This document shows positions 36,401 through 47,694 of a stretch of 64,000 nt of DNA, in pieces. The DNA is taken from contig CM060921.1 of the NCBI GenBank assembly GCA_030737875.1, positions 399,382,192 to 399,446,191 of the forward strand. Reading direction: 5' to 3'. Source of the DNA: Allium sativum. Its lineage: Eukaryota > Streptophyta > Magnoliopsida > Asparagales > Amaryllidaceae. A program made the position numbers and the translations under genes. The stretch's first letter is position 1, and each line of letters starts with the position of its first letter. The notes beneath the pieces are model-generated. The model worked only from the letters and a program-made list of their open reading frames with translations, searched no databases and was not told the origin of the DNA.

Positions 36401-37816
36401 AAAAGAATGCCGATGGTTCAATTTCCAAATACAAAGCAAGATTAGTTGCAAAAGGGTATTCACAACAGTATGGATTTGATTTTTCAGAAACATTCTCACC
36501 TGTTGTGAGACCAGTTTCAATAAGAATCATATTAACTATTGCTTTGTATAGAAATTGGAGCATCAAGCAACTGAATGTTAATAATGCCTTTCTTAATGGT
36601 GAATTGCAGGATGAAGTATACATGGAGCAACCTCAAGGATTTATTCAACATGAAAACAAGAATTTGGTGTGCAAGCTGAATAAGGCCATCTATGGTTTAA
36701 AGCAAGCACCAAGATTTTGGTTTGACAAGCTCAAGGCTACTCTAGTCAACTATGGCTACATATCATCTAAATCAGACAATTCAATATTTATTAAAATTAC
36801 TGATACTACTGTAACATATATACTTATTTATGTTGAAGATTTTATTGTTACAGGAAGCAGTGTTAATGAAATCAAGAACATCACAAACATGTTGAATTCA
36901 GAATTCTCAATTAAAGATCTAGGTGACTTAAACTATTTTCTGGGAATAGAGATTAAAAGAACATTTGATTCAGAAATTCATCTTAATCAGAAGAAATATA
37001 TATCAGAAATTCTTCGCTCAGATGAAACAGGCCAATTCATTACCTACTCCAATGGTTATTAGCACACAATTATCTAAACACAAAGGAGAAACATTTCAAG
37101 ATGGAAAATTTTATAGAAGCATTGTTGGGGTTCTCCAATATGCCACAATAACTAGACCTGACATAGCCTATAGTGTTAATAAAGTAAGCCAGTATATGCA
37201 AAATCCATTGGACAATCACTGGAAAGCAGTCAAAAGAATTCTCAGATATCTCAAAGGAACCATAGATCATGGTCTAATCCTAAAGACAAGTAATTCATTA
37301 AACATTAATGCATATGCAGATGCAGATTGGGGAACAGACTGTGATGACAGAAAATCGACATCAGGTTTATGTATATTTTTAGGTCAAAATCCAGTGTCTT
37401 TGTGTGCTAAAAAACAAAATACTGTTTCCAGATCAAGCACTGAAGCTGAATTTCGAAGTGTAGCAAGTTGTACAGCAGAAGTCATGTGGATACAATCTTT
37501 GTTAAGTGAATTAAAGATTACTTCATCTAAGCATCCAACAGTATGGTGTGATAATGTTAGTGTTATCTCATTATCTTCTAATCCAGTGTTACATTCCAAA
37601 ACAAAGCATATTGAGCTAGATCTCTACTTTATCAGAGAACAAGTTATCAAAGGAAAGTTAAAAATTGGATATATACCAACCGCGGATCAAAAAGCAGATA
37701 TACTTACAAAGCCCTTGTCAAAACCTAGCTTCGTCAAGCTCAAAGAAGAGCTGAACGTAGATGTGGCCAATAAAGCTCAAAGATCCAACAGATTAATTTA
37801 TGTTCCAGATGTCTAA
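33422..37816 (+). pseudogene. Copia gag-pol polyprotein, one nonsense and two frameshifts
   Basis: Gag starts at 33422; a TAG at 33611-33613 interrupts the frame (probably CAG before), and gag continues in the same frame to a CCHC knuckle (about 34305-34345). A one-base loss near 34340 shifts to the frame used for protease (PDSSA at 34501, where DSGA is expected), integrase (H-H-C-C at about 34927-35040; D-D-E at about 35110-35410) and RT. In RT the first catalytic Asp is Asn (AAT at 36574) and YVDD reads YVED (36829-36840). A one-base gain near 37015 shifts the frame again for RNase H (ADADWG about 37315; SSTEAEFRS about 37435). A 69-bp tandem duplication lies between integrase and RT. With two RT catalytic residues lost, this copy cannot copy itself. 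Confidence 0.93.
35896..36033 (+). repeat. 69-bp in-frame duplication in the copia integrase-RT spacer
   Basis: Units 35896-35964 and 35965-36033 each begin ACTAGCTCTCAACACAC and encode 23 residues around the text HTMPSSRPGQEQS. They differ at only a few positions, so the duplication is recent and kept the frame. Confidence 0.93.
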
Positions 37817-38067
37817 CGAAGCGTAAACTTCTCTTGTTGATAGGGCTTCCGATTGTTGTCAGATCAACTCCCTCAGTCAGGTTTTCTTCAGAATCGACCT
37901 AGGTCAACTCTGATTCATTAATTCAAACCTATCTCAACAAACCCAGAGGTCTTGAGCGTGGATTCATCTGTCGTGGAGGCCTGCCTGAAGGAATATCGTC
38001 CATCAATTGGAGGCGTCGATGATGAAGGAGTCGCCATTTTTCTGTCGAGAGCAAACCCTAAGTAGGG

Positions 38068-38082
38068 TTTGAAGGGGGCAAA
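38068..38082 (+). other. Polypurine tract of the copia element
   Basis: TTGAAGGGGGCAAA directly precedes the 3' LTR at 38083. Confidence 0.85.
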
Positions 38083-38278
38083 TGAAAATGACGGCTCCAT
38101 CTGTAAACAGTTTTTTATATTTTTGTTTAGTGTTTGGGCCGTGTTATAAGGCCAAGCCCATTATTTCTTTTTTTAGCCTATATAATACAAGGCTATGTAC
38201 AAACGTTTATCATAATACAAACTTTGCTTCCGCATCAATTAACAAAAAACATTTTCTCATTCATATTTCAGAATTTCA
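38083..38278 (+). repeat. 3' LTR of the copia element
   Basis: Near-identical to 32762-32957; the differences seen are TTTGGTCC/TTTGGGCC and TTTTGTTAG/TTTTTTTAG. Confidence 0.9.
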
Positions 38279-39471
38279 ACTAATATCAAGTTGTCAGTAA
38301 GTTATACTATCTTGGTTCAATTGAACTTCCTAATGTCTATTTACATATCTGGAGTTTAAATCCTCTAAGCAAAAGTTAATACTTATTTTTAAGTGTTAAT
38401 TTTGATATATGAACAAAATTACAATTTCCTATCGCAGTGTCAATTTAAAAAAAATTCCTCTCATTTTGTAGATTAAAGCTAATGTAAACTTAAATTTTAT
38501 TTTTTTTATTTTTTAAATCATTATATATAGATAATTTATATGGTCTCGTGACTGATAAAACATTAATCAATGCATATATCCTATTCATAAAATTGATTAT
38601 TTAAATATAACTATTCTTTATAGCAAAGTGTTTTTCTAAACCACTTTTCATATGCAGAGAAAAGCAGTAATCTAGATAAGACTTGCAATTGCGAACCAAT
38701 CATTCCGGAGTTTGCTAGCGCTTTTAATTAGGTATGAATAACAAAAATAATAATATCAAAGACTCCAAAATCCACTGGCAAAGGACCATAGAATCCAGTC
38801 TTTGATCCAATGCTAGTACTACGTGCAAATAGGCCTTGTACAAATTTCGACCTTATTAGGTTTGACCATCCAAATCAAGATTTCCTTGGATTTGATTTTT
38901 ATCAGGACAACCATGAACCTATGCTATGCATTTTTTAGAATTTGTTGGACTATTTTTAACACTAACACACTATATTCTAGGTTCATGTCATTCTGGGTTC
39001 CCACCAAAGTCAATTTTACACTTTATTTTTAGAATTTCTTTTTAAAAGTTACAAAGATGAAAATATATGTTTATAGATTTTAGTTTTTACGTTTATTTTT
39101 ATTGCATATTATTGACAATCATTTTTCTAATGAATATATTTATGTACTCTCGAAGCACACGATGTATGACTAAATAATAACATGAATCATCAATTATTCT
39201 TAATTTGGTAAGTAGTACATTACTATAAATTGCTGTTTATCTATAGAAGATGAAGTGCTAACAGCTTACATTCTTTCTAAATACTGTATTAAAACTGCAT
39301 TGTTGCACTTTTACAGTCGTATTTTGCACTTTTGCACACTAATGCTACTGCACTTTATTTTCCAGCTTTGGATAAACTGAATGTGAACTGTCTTGGTTTT
39401 GGTTCTTATCAGTTCATAAATTTTATATGTAATCGCTGATAATTGCATACCATATCATACACATATCGCAG
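38279..39471. other. CACTA interior without a recognised exon
   Basis: AT-rich sequence between the copia element and the first recognised PF03004 exon. Upstream exons of that gene may be here or may have been lost; none could be read with confidence. The acceptor before the next exon, ATATCGCAG, ends at 39471. Confidence 0.55.
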
Positions 39472-40146
39472 GGTCAGGTGTATGGTTATGAAGCTTATCC
39501 AACAGAGACTATAAGAAAGCTCTGGAAGACAAAGGCTGACAAAAGATATTCAGATATGGTTAGCGATATAAAGAAAAGAATGTTAAACCAATCTTTATGA
39601 TTCAAGCAATTTGGGAACAATGGCTTCAATACTGGAATCTTTTAGAAGTTAAGGAGAAATCAAAAAAAGCTTCGATAAATAGAAACTCTAATCCTACTTT
39701 GCATAGTTACGGATCTATTTCTACATAGAAGCATGCTATAAAATTGGTAAAAATTATTTCATGCAAGTCTAATTATTTTAGTATGCTGACAAATAAAACT
39801 GCCACTATTAACACACGAAATAAATTACTTAGACCAAAGATTATGGTAGGCCTCCTCGTATGCTTGAAGTATTTGACCGTACTCGCATCAAAAGTGGCAA
39901 CGCGTAATAAGACCGCTCCACTTCACCTTCTTGGATAGATCCTAAAGCAGCGATTTTTTTTGTATGTAACTATTTTCTTAAGTAAAAATTGTTGGGGATA
40001 TATTTTAACAATTTTTGAAAAAAATATAACAGGACAATTTGATGAAAGTTTGCGCGGAGCATCTAAACAAAATTCGAGAGACAACCGGTGATGACACCGT
40101 AGAACTGCCCCTAGAGACAGTGGATAGCACATTCAAATCTCGCTTG
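39472..40146 (+). pseudogene. TnpA-like CACTA gene (PF03004-type), three exons, broken
   Basis: Exon 1 (39472-39746) follows a CAG acceptor and reads TIRKLWKTKADKRYSDMVSDI, then after a frameshift near 39585 WEQWLQYWNLLEVKEKSKKAS and LHSYGSIST, the recognisable core of the plant En/Spm Transposase_24 family; a TAG sits at 39726, and a GGTAAA donor follows 39746. Exon 2 (about 39839-39961) reads GRPPRMLEVFDRTRIKSGNA, two stops, then WIDPKAA. Exon 3 (40033-40146) follows an ACAG acceptor and reads EHLNKIRETTGDDTVELP. In active elements such proteins bind the subterminal repeats. The last exon is at 52448-52651, beyond element B. Exon borders are my inference from splice-like sites. Confidence 0.75.
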
Positions 40147-41414
40147 TAGTGCCAAATGCAAAAAAAGTACTTATCCCATTGGGAATTTGGAGGTACTAAA
40201 TTACTGTTCTTTTCCTTATTATCTTGGTGTCTTTTATATTTCCCCTTTTTGATTCATCCAGTAGTCAGGAAGTAGGGAATGAGAGGAATTAAAGTGAAAT
40301 CAGAGGAATTAAAGTGAAATAATTTGGCAATGTTTTAATGGAATATAGCGATACCTTGAGAGTATTTGAAGGTTAACTCTTTTAAAGTTGTAATATAATT
40401 TAACTGTGAACAGACAAGTTACTTTCAAGTCATAATGATTTTTTTAAATCATTGCGAAAATTATCGGTTTTTATGAACCAAGTGAGATATGATTGTATAA
40501 TCTCATTGCTATTTATATAGCATAGAATGTATTATTTGGTGAAAAATAAAAGAAGTTCACAGAGATTGTTTTTGTTAAAGAATATGGCTTGCGTGCTAAC
40601 TGCTAAATATTATCGGGAAGTTATCAGTGTCCTATAGCTCCATTGTTTGAGATATATAATCCTATAAAGGTAGAGTTAAATTGTTTGGACTATGTTTGTT
40701 TTAGCCGATTGATAACTTGTAAGTTTGTAGATAGAAAATATCCTGTATAAAAGACTAGAAGTCAGGAATATGCTATAAAAAGATTATATATGTGTTGTTT
40801 AGAAATGTGTAATCTTATGCACTGGTAATAGACTAATAGCTCACTACGACCAGTAATATTTAAGCAAAGATCCTTCTCACAAAATTAGTTTTAAGTACCT
40901 TGGATACACACACACAAAATCACCGCAATTCATTCCACTTATTTGGTTAGTTAATTATGCAACAATGAACATTGAAGATTATACAGAAACATGAGATTGA
41001 GGATAGAGGATCCTATACCTTGTGTTATTTTTTTATTACTTTATAACTTTTCCAACACTTGTTTTACTATAGCATCTAATTTCATCATCATCGTCTATGC
41101 ACGCCTCATTTATGCACCTTAAAATGAACCGAATTCATTGTAAGAATAAATCTCTAAAATAAATTATTTCAACAATATATATCTCTCATTATTTCATATT
41201 ATATGTAAATGTACATTTTCAAAAGGTGTATGTGCAAATTTGGATTTGTATATGCATAATTGGGAAACATGAATATACAAACTGAAAACAAGGTTTGTTT
41301 ATGAAATCAATAGTGGGTGCGATGCCATTTTAATATTAATTACTGGAAAAACTCATGCCCACACCTGAAAAGCACTGTATAACATATGCTAATTATTTAA
41401 TGTTTTTTGAATTG
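40147..41414. other. Intron-like CACTA sequence left of element B
   Basis: AT-rich, no exon recognised. With 52274-52447 it forms the intron of the TnpA-like gene that received element B. A direct duplication of AATCAGAGGAATTAAAGTG-like text lies near 40280-40320. Confidence 0.6.
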
Positions 41415-41419
41415 ATAAG
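41415..41419. other. Target-site duplication of element B, left copy (ATAAG)
   Basis: ATAAG abuts the left LTR here and recurs at 52269-52273 directly after the right LTR. Five-bp duplications are the norm for Ty3/gypsy integrase. Confidence 0.95.
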
Positions 41420-41525
41420 TGTAACACCCCACCTCCGCCAGGGTGACTCTTGCAAGCAACTCTGACTTTGGTGGGGCGTTTTAAAACAAGGTAAATATGC
41501 ATAATGATATAGCAAGGCAGGAGAT

Positions 41526-41529
<4 letters not shown>

Positions 41530-41575
<46 letters not shown>
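41530..41575. repeat. TA microsatellite in the 3' LTR of element B
   Basis: About 22 TA units here against about six at the same place in the 5' LTR (near 49003-49018), so it changed length after insertion. Confidence 0.93.
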
Positions 41576-41577
<2 letters not shown>

Positions 41578-42543
41578 AGGAAACAAAGTAAGTAGATAAA
41601 ACAGCGGAAGATTTTTAAACCATTTCAAAACACAAGTCTGGTACATCAAAAATGTCAATTTCCCAAATAAACAAGTCTAGTACATAAAATAACATCATCT
41701 GAAACTGAAAAGGAAAACATAAAAGTAGCTATCCCCAAAGTGGAAAAACCATGGCGAGCTCAAGTCCAAAGCATACATGAGCTATCCAAGAAAGCAGCTA
41801 AGATCCAAGCTAGGCTCCTGTATTCCCTCCCTGAGAACCTGGGGGGGGAACGGAAGAAAAGAGGCGAAAGAAAACAGGTCAGTCAAAAAGACTGAGTAAG
41901 CCCCACTACGATCAGTCTATAAACTAATAAAGTTAACATCATGATGGAAACTGAGATGATCATAGATAACAACATACTGGCATGATAAATTAGCTACAAG
42001 ATAGATAGAGGTGTCATCGCATAAACAAGGTTAAGTTTTGCACCACGGTGTACTAGCAAACCAACATAACAGGTATTGATCCCTTGGCCCAAGCTTTGAC
42101 CCAATAACATGAAGTGACCTTAATATAAGGTCCAACCAAACGGTCTAGTCGATCGGCTCCCTATAAGCCTAACACGTCAAGTGTTGGTGTCCATACGACC
42201 CACATATGGATGTAGTCAGACTGTGCTGGGTCCACCTTCGGGTGTATCAAGCCCTCGGGTGTCAACCCCAGACACTGAAGCAATAATGCACAGTTTAACC
42301 TACTGGTACCCGTGCCTCGAGTTTGTCCAATACCGGACTACGTGCACGTCCGTAGCCCGCCTGGACCCGCACCGCTGTACCACTCGGCCATCGCTTTGGT
42401 CGCTTACATCCGTCCAGTAATCGTGCCCCGCCCTAGCCTAGCCTCTAGGGTTGTGATGATACCAAACTGGGATTACTGCTGGAACAGACCCCGTTGCTAG
42501 GGTTTCCTAAGAGGGTTAAGCGCGATTTAACCCTTCACTAATC

Positions 42544-42753
42544 ATGGATTAAATTGGTTAAGTGTAACCAACAGTTCACAACTTAACCCCATTTCAATCC
42601 CTCAAACCCCCAAATGGATTAAATTGGTTAAGTGTAACCAACAGTTCACAACTTAACCCCATTTCAATCCCTCGAATCCCCAAATGGATTAAATTGGTTA
42701 AGTGTAACCAACAGTTCACAACTTAACCCCATTTCAATCCCTCGAATCCCCAA
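42544..42753. repeat. Three 70-bp tandem units, 3' LTR of element B
   Basis: Units start at 42544, 42614 and 42684, each beginning ATGGATTAAATTGG. The same three units occur at about 49993-50202 in the other LTR. Confidence 0.95.
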
Positions 42754-42832
42754 ATTGTTTAAGTATTAGTTGACCCTGACTTAACCCTAATCATGAGGCA
42801 TTAATTAATTTAATGCACCTTAACCTCTCACA

Positions 42833-43011
42833 TTAGACCTTGTTGTGGTTACTAGTTAGGCCGGGCGGGTCCGGGTAGCTTTACACCACAACTTGGTCTA
42901 ACCTCGGGTCTTGGCACCACATGACCAACTTCTCACATTGGGTCCTATTGTTTGTAGCCACTAGTTAAGCCGGTCGGTTCCGGGTAGAATTACGCTACAA
43001 ACTCAACGCAA
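42833..43011 (-). other. Two structured hairpins in the 3' LTR of element B
   Basis: Hairpin 1 (42833-42901) pairs TTAGACCTTGTTGTGG with CCACAACTTGGTCTAA at 14 of 16 positions. Hairpin 2 (42938-43011) has inner arms TTTGTAGC/GCTACAAA and outer arm TTGGGT. Both loops have a CCGGNCGGKTCCGGG-like core and an ACTAGTTA box. On the minus strand each is followed by AATGTGAGA. Confidence 0.75.
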
Positions 43012-43269
43012 CCTCGAGTTGGCCACACTTATGTTTTCTAAGTGTCATGTCCACTTTATTTCAAAACATAGTTGCAAGTCAACAAATACTTGGGTAGACC
43101 TAACTTAATAGGTAAATTCCCAAGGGGTAGACCTAACTTAATAGGTAAATTCCCAATCTTACATTTTCATGTATTTTAAGTTTACCCAAACCCCCCCCCC
43201 CCCAACGTCATTCTATCGCTTACATATTCGTAATAACGCATAAAGGATAGGAAGAGGGAACTTGGCACA

Positions 43270-43980
43270 ACATACATGATGAACTTGCATATCACAACAA
43301 ACATGCATAACATGTTAGACTTGCATAACTTAGCATAGTGAACTTGCATATTACCATAAACACGCATAACATGTTAAACTTGCATAACTTAGCATAGTGA
43401 ACTTTCATATTACCATAAACATGCATAACATGTTAAACTTGCCTAACATGGCATAGGGAACTTGCATAAACATGCATAACTTGTCAAACATGCACAACAT
43501 GTCATTGTGAACTTGCATAAGCATGCATAACTTATTAAACATGCATAACATGGCATAGTGAACTTGCATAAACATGCATAACTCATTTAACTTGCAAATC
43601 ATGGCTTAGTGAACTTGCATAAACATGCATAACTTATTAAACTTGCAAATCATGGCTTAGTGAACTTGCATAACATGCATAACTTATTAAACTTGCAAAT
43701 CATGGCTTAGTGAACTTGCATAACATGCATAACTTATTAAACTTGCAAACCATGGCTTAGTGAACTTGCATAACATGCATAACTTATTAAACTTGAAAAT
43801 CATGGCTTAGTGAACTTGCATAAACATGCATAACTCATTTAACTTGCAAATCATGGCATAGTGAACATGCATAACTCATTTAACTTGCAAATCATGGCAT
43901 AGTGAACATGCATAACTCATTTAACTTGCAAATCATGGCATAGTGAACATGCATAACTCATTTAACTTGCAAAAATCCCA
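43270..43980. repeat. GCATAAC-rich tandem array, 3' LTR of element B
   Basis: About 15 imperfect units of roughly 40-51 bp built from CTTGCATAAC, ATGCATAACT, CATTTAACTTGCAAATC and ATGGCTTAGTGAA modules. Four 41-bp units with ATAACTCATTTAAC close the array. The 5' LTR has the matching array at about 50710-51415 with equal number in the final sub-array. Confidence 0.9.
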
Positions 43981-44328
43981 ACTTGCATCACATATTAACT
44001 TTAGAGTTTCTAAAATGAAGGTAAGAGGGCTTACAATGCTTGTGCGGACTCAAATAAGTATAGCAAATGTAAGAAACCCCTTATGCAACTAAATAAAACC
44101 CCAAAATGCAAGCAAACTTGATCAAGACTCCTCCTTTATGATGACAATGGAGAAACAAGACCTTTATGCAAGCTAAAGAGGATCATACAAGCCTAAATAC
44201 ACTTGTATGCATGGAAATCTCTTAGGGATTTGTTTAGGAATTGTATGAAGAGAGTGGAGGCCATGAGAGTTTTGATTTTGGCATAGTTTAGTTGCTAGAA
44301 TGAATAATGAGTGATTTAGGGTAGGTTA

Positions 44329-44343
44329 GGGTCTTATTTATAG
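44329..44343 (-). promoter_or_regulatory. TATA box of the element B 3' LTR
   Basis: The minus strand reads CTATAAATAAGACCC. The same box is in the 5' LTR (51772-51786), in the solo LTR at 25544-25558, and as a decayed form near 53768 in element C. Confidence 0.75.
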
Positions 44344-44482
44344 ATTAGGCTAGTGATTTAGACCATAGGATTAACCCTAGGTTGAATTAGGTCCATCAGA
44401 TTTCAGAATTCTCCAGAACCAAGCCACAAGACCAAGCCCAAATCAAAATGGTGCGCCAGGCAAAACTGCCTGGCCACCCCCT

Positions 44483-44550
44483 GTCGACAGGGCTGTCGAC
44501 AGGGCGGTCGACACCCTGGGGACCCTGTCGACAGGCCTGTTGACATGCGG
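44483..44550. repeat. GTCGAC palindrome cluster
   Basis: Four GTCGAC hexamers, three of them flanked as in CTGTCGACAG, and one GTTGAC variant lie within about 70 bp. The 5' LTR (about 51925-51990) has five intact GTCGAC sites. Element C keeps one at about 53896. The block lies upstream of the minus-strand TATA box. Confidence 0.85.
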
Positions 44551-44825
44551 GTCCTGGCGGGAATTTTCCCGCCTGCGCCAGTTTGCCCTAACCCTTGTTT
44601 TTAATTTCAAATTTTAAATCTGTTTTTACTTAGGAATTTTCTGAAAACTTCAATGGGCCTTAACTGGGTCATACGGACCCCGATTTTCGAAAACTCGGAC
44701 CCTATTTCGCGTATTATTCCGAGACGAACGCAATGGCATAACCCGTTTCCCTTGATTCACATTTTATAATTAAATTCTCACTCAATTTATGTTATAGCAG
44801 GTTATTGAAAATACGTGTTGTTACA

Positions 44826-44838
44826 TTCTCCCCTCCTT
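44826..44838 (-). other. Polypurine tract of element B
   Basis: The minus strand reads AAGGAGGGGAGAA directly before the 3' LTR. Confidence 0.9.
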
Positions 44839-45600
44839 AAAGGATTTCGTCCCCGAAATCTTCAAGTTAGGAAGAACGTATCCTACCATCCAATCATCCA
44901 TCTACTCAAAGCATCATCCACGAGCAATCATTATCCTTACAAGATTCTAAATGCTGGATGAACGTATGCAGAGGTGTGTGTATATGTACTTATCTAATGC
45001 AAATATCATCAATGCGAATTATGTTAGTGAAATGAATCCATATGTATGCAATTCCTAACATAATGTATATCATCTATATGTGTGCACATAACATACACCC
45101 ATATGCAACATCCATGTGATAACACACAATTATCATCCATGAATAAGCATAAACACTCATGCATATGCAATATGAGGAGTGTGCGAGCCGATCTAGTGCC
45201 TAATCATGTATAATGCATCCACGAGCAACCACTTGCAACCACTTGCAACCATCAAACATAACATGTTTCAAACACATGTTTCATCCAAAGGGTCTCTACC
45301 TAAGGATCTCATGATAAGATAAACTAGATAAACTAGGTAAACATGGACAGAGAGATATGCTAAAAAGAGATCTTAGAAGATAAGCAAGATAAACTCCTTT
45401 TTGGATTACAAGAAATCCATTCAAACTCTGACATATAGTGCTAACTGATGAGTCATAACCCCCTTATGGAGTTTACAACAGATATAAGATCGAGAATGGG
45501 ACCGAGAGGATATACACAAAAGACAACTCGCAAGCAAGCTCCACAGGAAAACAAGGATCAAGGATGCACTCTTAAAAAGAGATATGACGCGCGTATCTAG
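44839..45600 (-). other. Non-coding 3' internal region of element B
   Basis: Between the pol remnant and the polypurine tract. It is rich in ATGCATAT and CACTTGCAACC-like short repeats (45100-45260); no protein domain was recognised. Confidence 0.65.
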
Positions 45601-47690
45601 TCTTCACTCTTCTTAGTCACGTTTCCTTGAGCTTAACCCCACTGTGCTTTGACCGTCTTTTACTTCATGATTCCTTGGCTTCCTAACTCCTATTTACCAA
45701 ATTCGAGTTGGAACTCATTTCATTATCGCCTCACTTATTCTTCTTTATGTATGCCTGGCTTAAACATAATTGTAACCTCATGATTTCCTGCAAGCTCTCC
45801 AAAACTCACTAGTGAATCCTTGATCTCGTCTACTTACTATAAAGTATCCCACGCAGTAGAACTTTCCTTGGAAATACCAATCCACGTTGCCAATTGCCCT
45901 ATAACTCAGGCTTAATCAAAATGAACCATCTGCCTATAGGCCATACCTAGATTCAGTGGCCTACCCATGGCTTCCTGTAGGTTATTTCAAAACTGGCCAA
46001 CTTCTTGAGGGTAAACCGTTGCTAACCACGATGCAGTCCTCTCGCTCTTCACCGGACTGAAATGAGCACTCTTCGTGAGTCTACCCATTATGACCCACCT
46101 ACCCGTATTCCCTTTCTTTGATCTAGGTAATCTATCCTCATAATCTATCGAGATGTTTTCACACTTTCCTAGCGGAACCTCCAATGGAGGTAACGGCCCA
46201 CTGGGCTTCTATGACTTGGCCTTAACCTGGTGGCACAACATGCATCCTGAGACCAACTCGGCCACCTCCTCGAGTGATGCGCATCTTCAAGAACCTTCTT
46301 TACCAAGTCTTTCACTCGAGGAACACATAATCTCTCATCGTGCCTTAGTCATCCCTTGTCATCTATAATATATCTAGCGAGGTGACTTATCATCTTGCCT
46401 CGAATTGACTGGTCCATGTTCTTGACCAACTGCGGGTCTTCTTCCTGTGAAACCCCCTTCTTGATCCAGAAGAGTAAGTCTAAGCTCCGGGAATGCTAAC
46501 TAACTAGCCAAACGGAGAAAGCTTCTTACTTCAATTGCCCTCCTCAGAGTTTTCCGGTCTTAAACCGCAACCACTTTAGCGGAATTCACCGCTAAGCCTT
46601 ACTTAGGAACTATGTGCCCAAGAGATCCAACTTCTTTCCTCCAAAGTGACATTTGGAGAACTTGACCTTCAACTGGTGGATCTAAGCGCATCCACCTCCC
46701 CCTTGAGATGTCTAACTTGCTCTTCCTCGTTCTTTTAAGGAGATCAGAATATCGTCTACGACGACCACGACAAACTTGTTCAAGGACTCCCTAAACACCC
46801 TACCCATCAAGTTCACGTAATATGCGGGTGCATTAGTCAAACCAAATAGCATGACTAGCCATTCTAAAATCCGTCTAGAGTCCTAAACGCAGTCTTGTCA
46901 ATTCCATCCTCAGCCATCCTAAGCTGATGGAATCCGGTAGCTAGATCAAAAGAAAACGGATGCTCCTACAAGCTGATCAAACAAATCATCGATCCTTGGT
47001 GACGGTTGTCTATTCTTCTCACGATAATCAACACATAAGCGAAGCAAACTGTCCACATTAGTAACGAATACTACTGGAGCACCCTACTCGAAAATGCTTC
47101 GTCTCAGGAAGTTCTTCTCAAGCAACTCCTTGACTTGCTTTCTTAACTCTCATCTCGTGAGGTCATGTGCCTAACCGGATACGAAACTGGCTTGGTATTA
47201 CCAACCAGATAATGCGGAAATCTATCCCACGTCTAGGGGTAACCCCTTTACTTCCCCAAGATATCAGGATATTCTCGGACCACCCTCACAGATTGCAAAC
47301 TATCGATAGACGAGTTGAGGGATTCAAGATAACATGACGGGACCCATAGGGTTGCTAGAAATTTCTAGGGTACTACCGAGGCGAGTCATGAGCCCCACAA
47401 CCCTATATACAAAAACCAAGAATGGCTCCAAAACAGGACAACCATTCCATGCCCAAAACCAACCCATATCCCCTGAAACCGAGAATATAGACATCCCACG
47501 AGAATTCTATACTCAAGATAGAAATTTTTCAAATCCACTCAGACCACAGACAAACGGGCAGGACCCCCCAATTGGATTTGAAACATATACGGGATCATCA
47601 ACTAGACTAGTACTTAGGTGCAAACCTTCAACTAGATCAGGTGAAATAAAACTATGCGATGTGCCAGAATCAAACAAAGTACGCATAGGG
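45600..47690 (-). pseudogene. Element B pol remnant: protease, RT and integrase pieces, RNase H missing
   Basis: On the minus strand from the right: protease DSGTSHSF (about 47650-47671); RT pieces with VVVDDILIS (about 46740-46765) and EVRSFLRLAS (about 46515-46545). The frame then jumps within about 100 bp to pre-integrase text (about 46380-46440), so the RNase H domain is absent. The integrase zinc finger lacks its middle between DAHHSR (about 46275) and SGCMLCHQVKAKS (about 46215-46255). The first part of the catalytic core is open at 45987-46184, ending before the second Asp; a FTSEFWR-like piece appears near 45800. Stops and frameshifts are frequent. Normal gypsy pol is about 3.2 kb; here about 2.1 kb remains. 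Confidence 0.85.
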
Positions 47691-47694
47691 AAAA

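Larger units (their letters stand above)
32762..38278 (+). mobile_element. Ty1/copia retrotransposon (Ale-like) with 196-bp LTRs
   Basis: Two 196-bp LTRs (32762-32957 and 38083-38278) differ at about two positions by eye. Between them are a tRNA-Met type primer site, a gag-pol polyprotein in the copia order (protease, integrase, RT, RNase H) and a polypurine tract. Short LTRs and the RNase H motif style suggest the Ale/Retrofit clade. The 5-bp flanks (TATAA left, ACTAA right) match at only three of five positions. It lies inside the CACTA element. Confidence 0.92.
41420..44825 (-). repeat. 3' LTR of element B, 3406 bp
   Basis: Left LTR. It carries a long TA run (41530-41575), a G run (41841-41848), three 70-bp repeats (42544-42753), paired hairpins (42833-43011), a duplicated 32-bp GGGTAGACCTAACTTAATAG unit (about 43093-43155), a poly-C run (43189-43202), a GCATAAC-rich array (about 43270-43980), a minus-strand TATA box (44329-44343) and a GTCGAC cluster (about 44483-44550). 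Confidence 0.95.

Noticed and set aside
43270..43980. Array of 40-51 bp repeats that could be mistaken for CRISPR
   Set aside because: Units are contiguous and degenerate without unique spacers, lie inside an LTR, and the genome is a plant.
45445..45490. CTGATGAGTC resembling a hammerhead ribozyme core
   Set aside because: No matching GAAA strand or stems follow within the expected distance, so the retrozyme idea fails.
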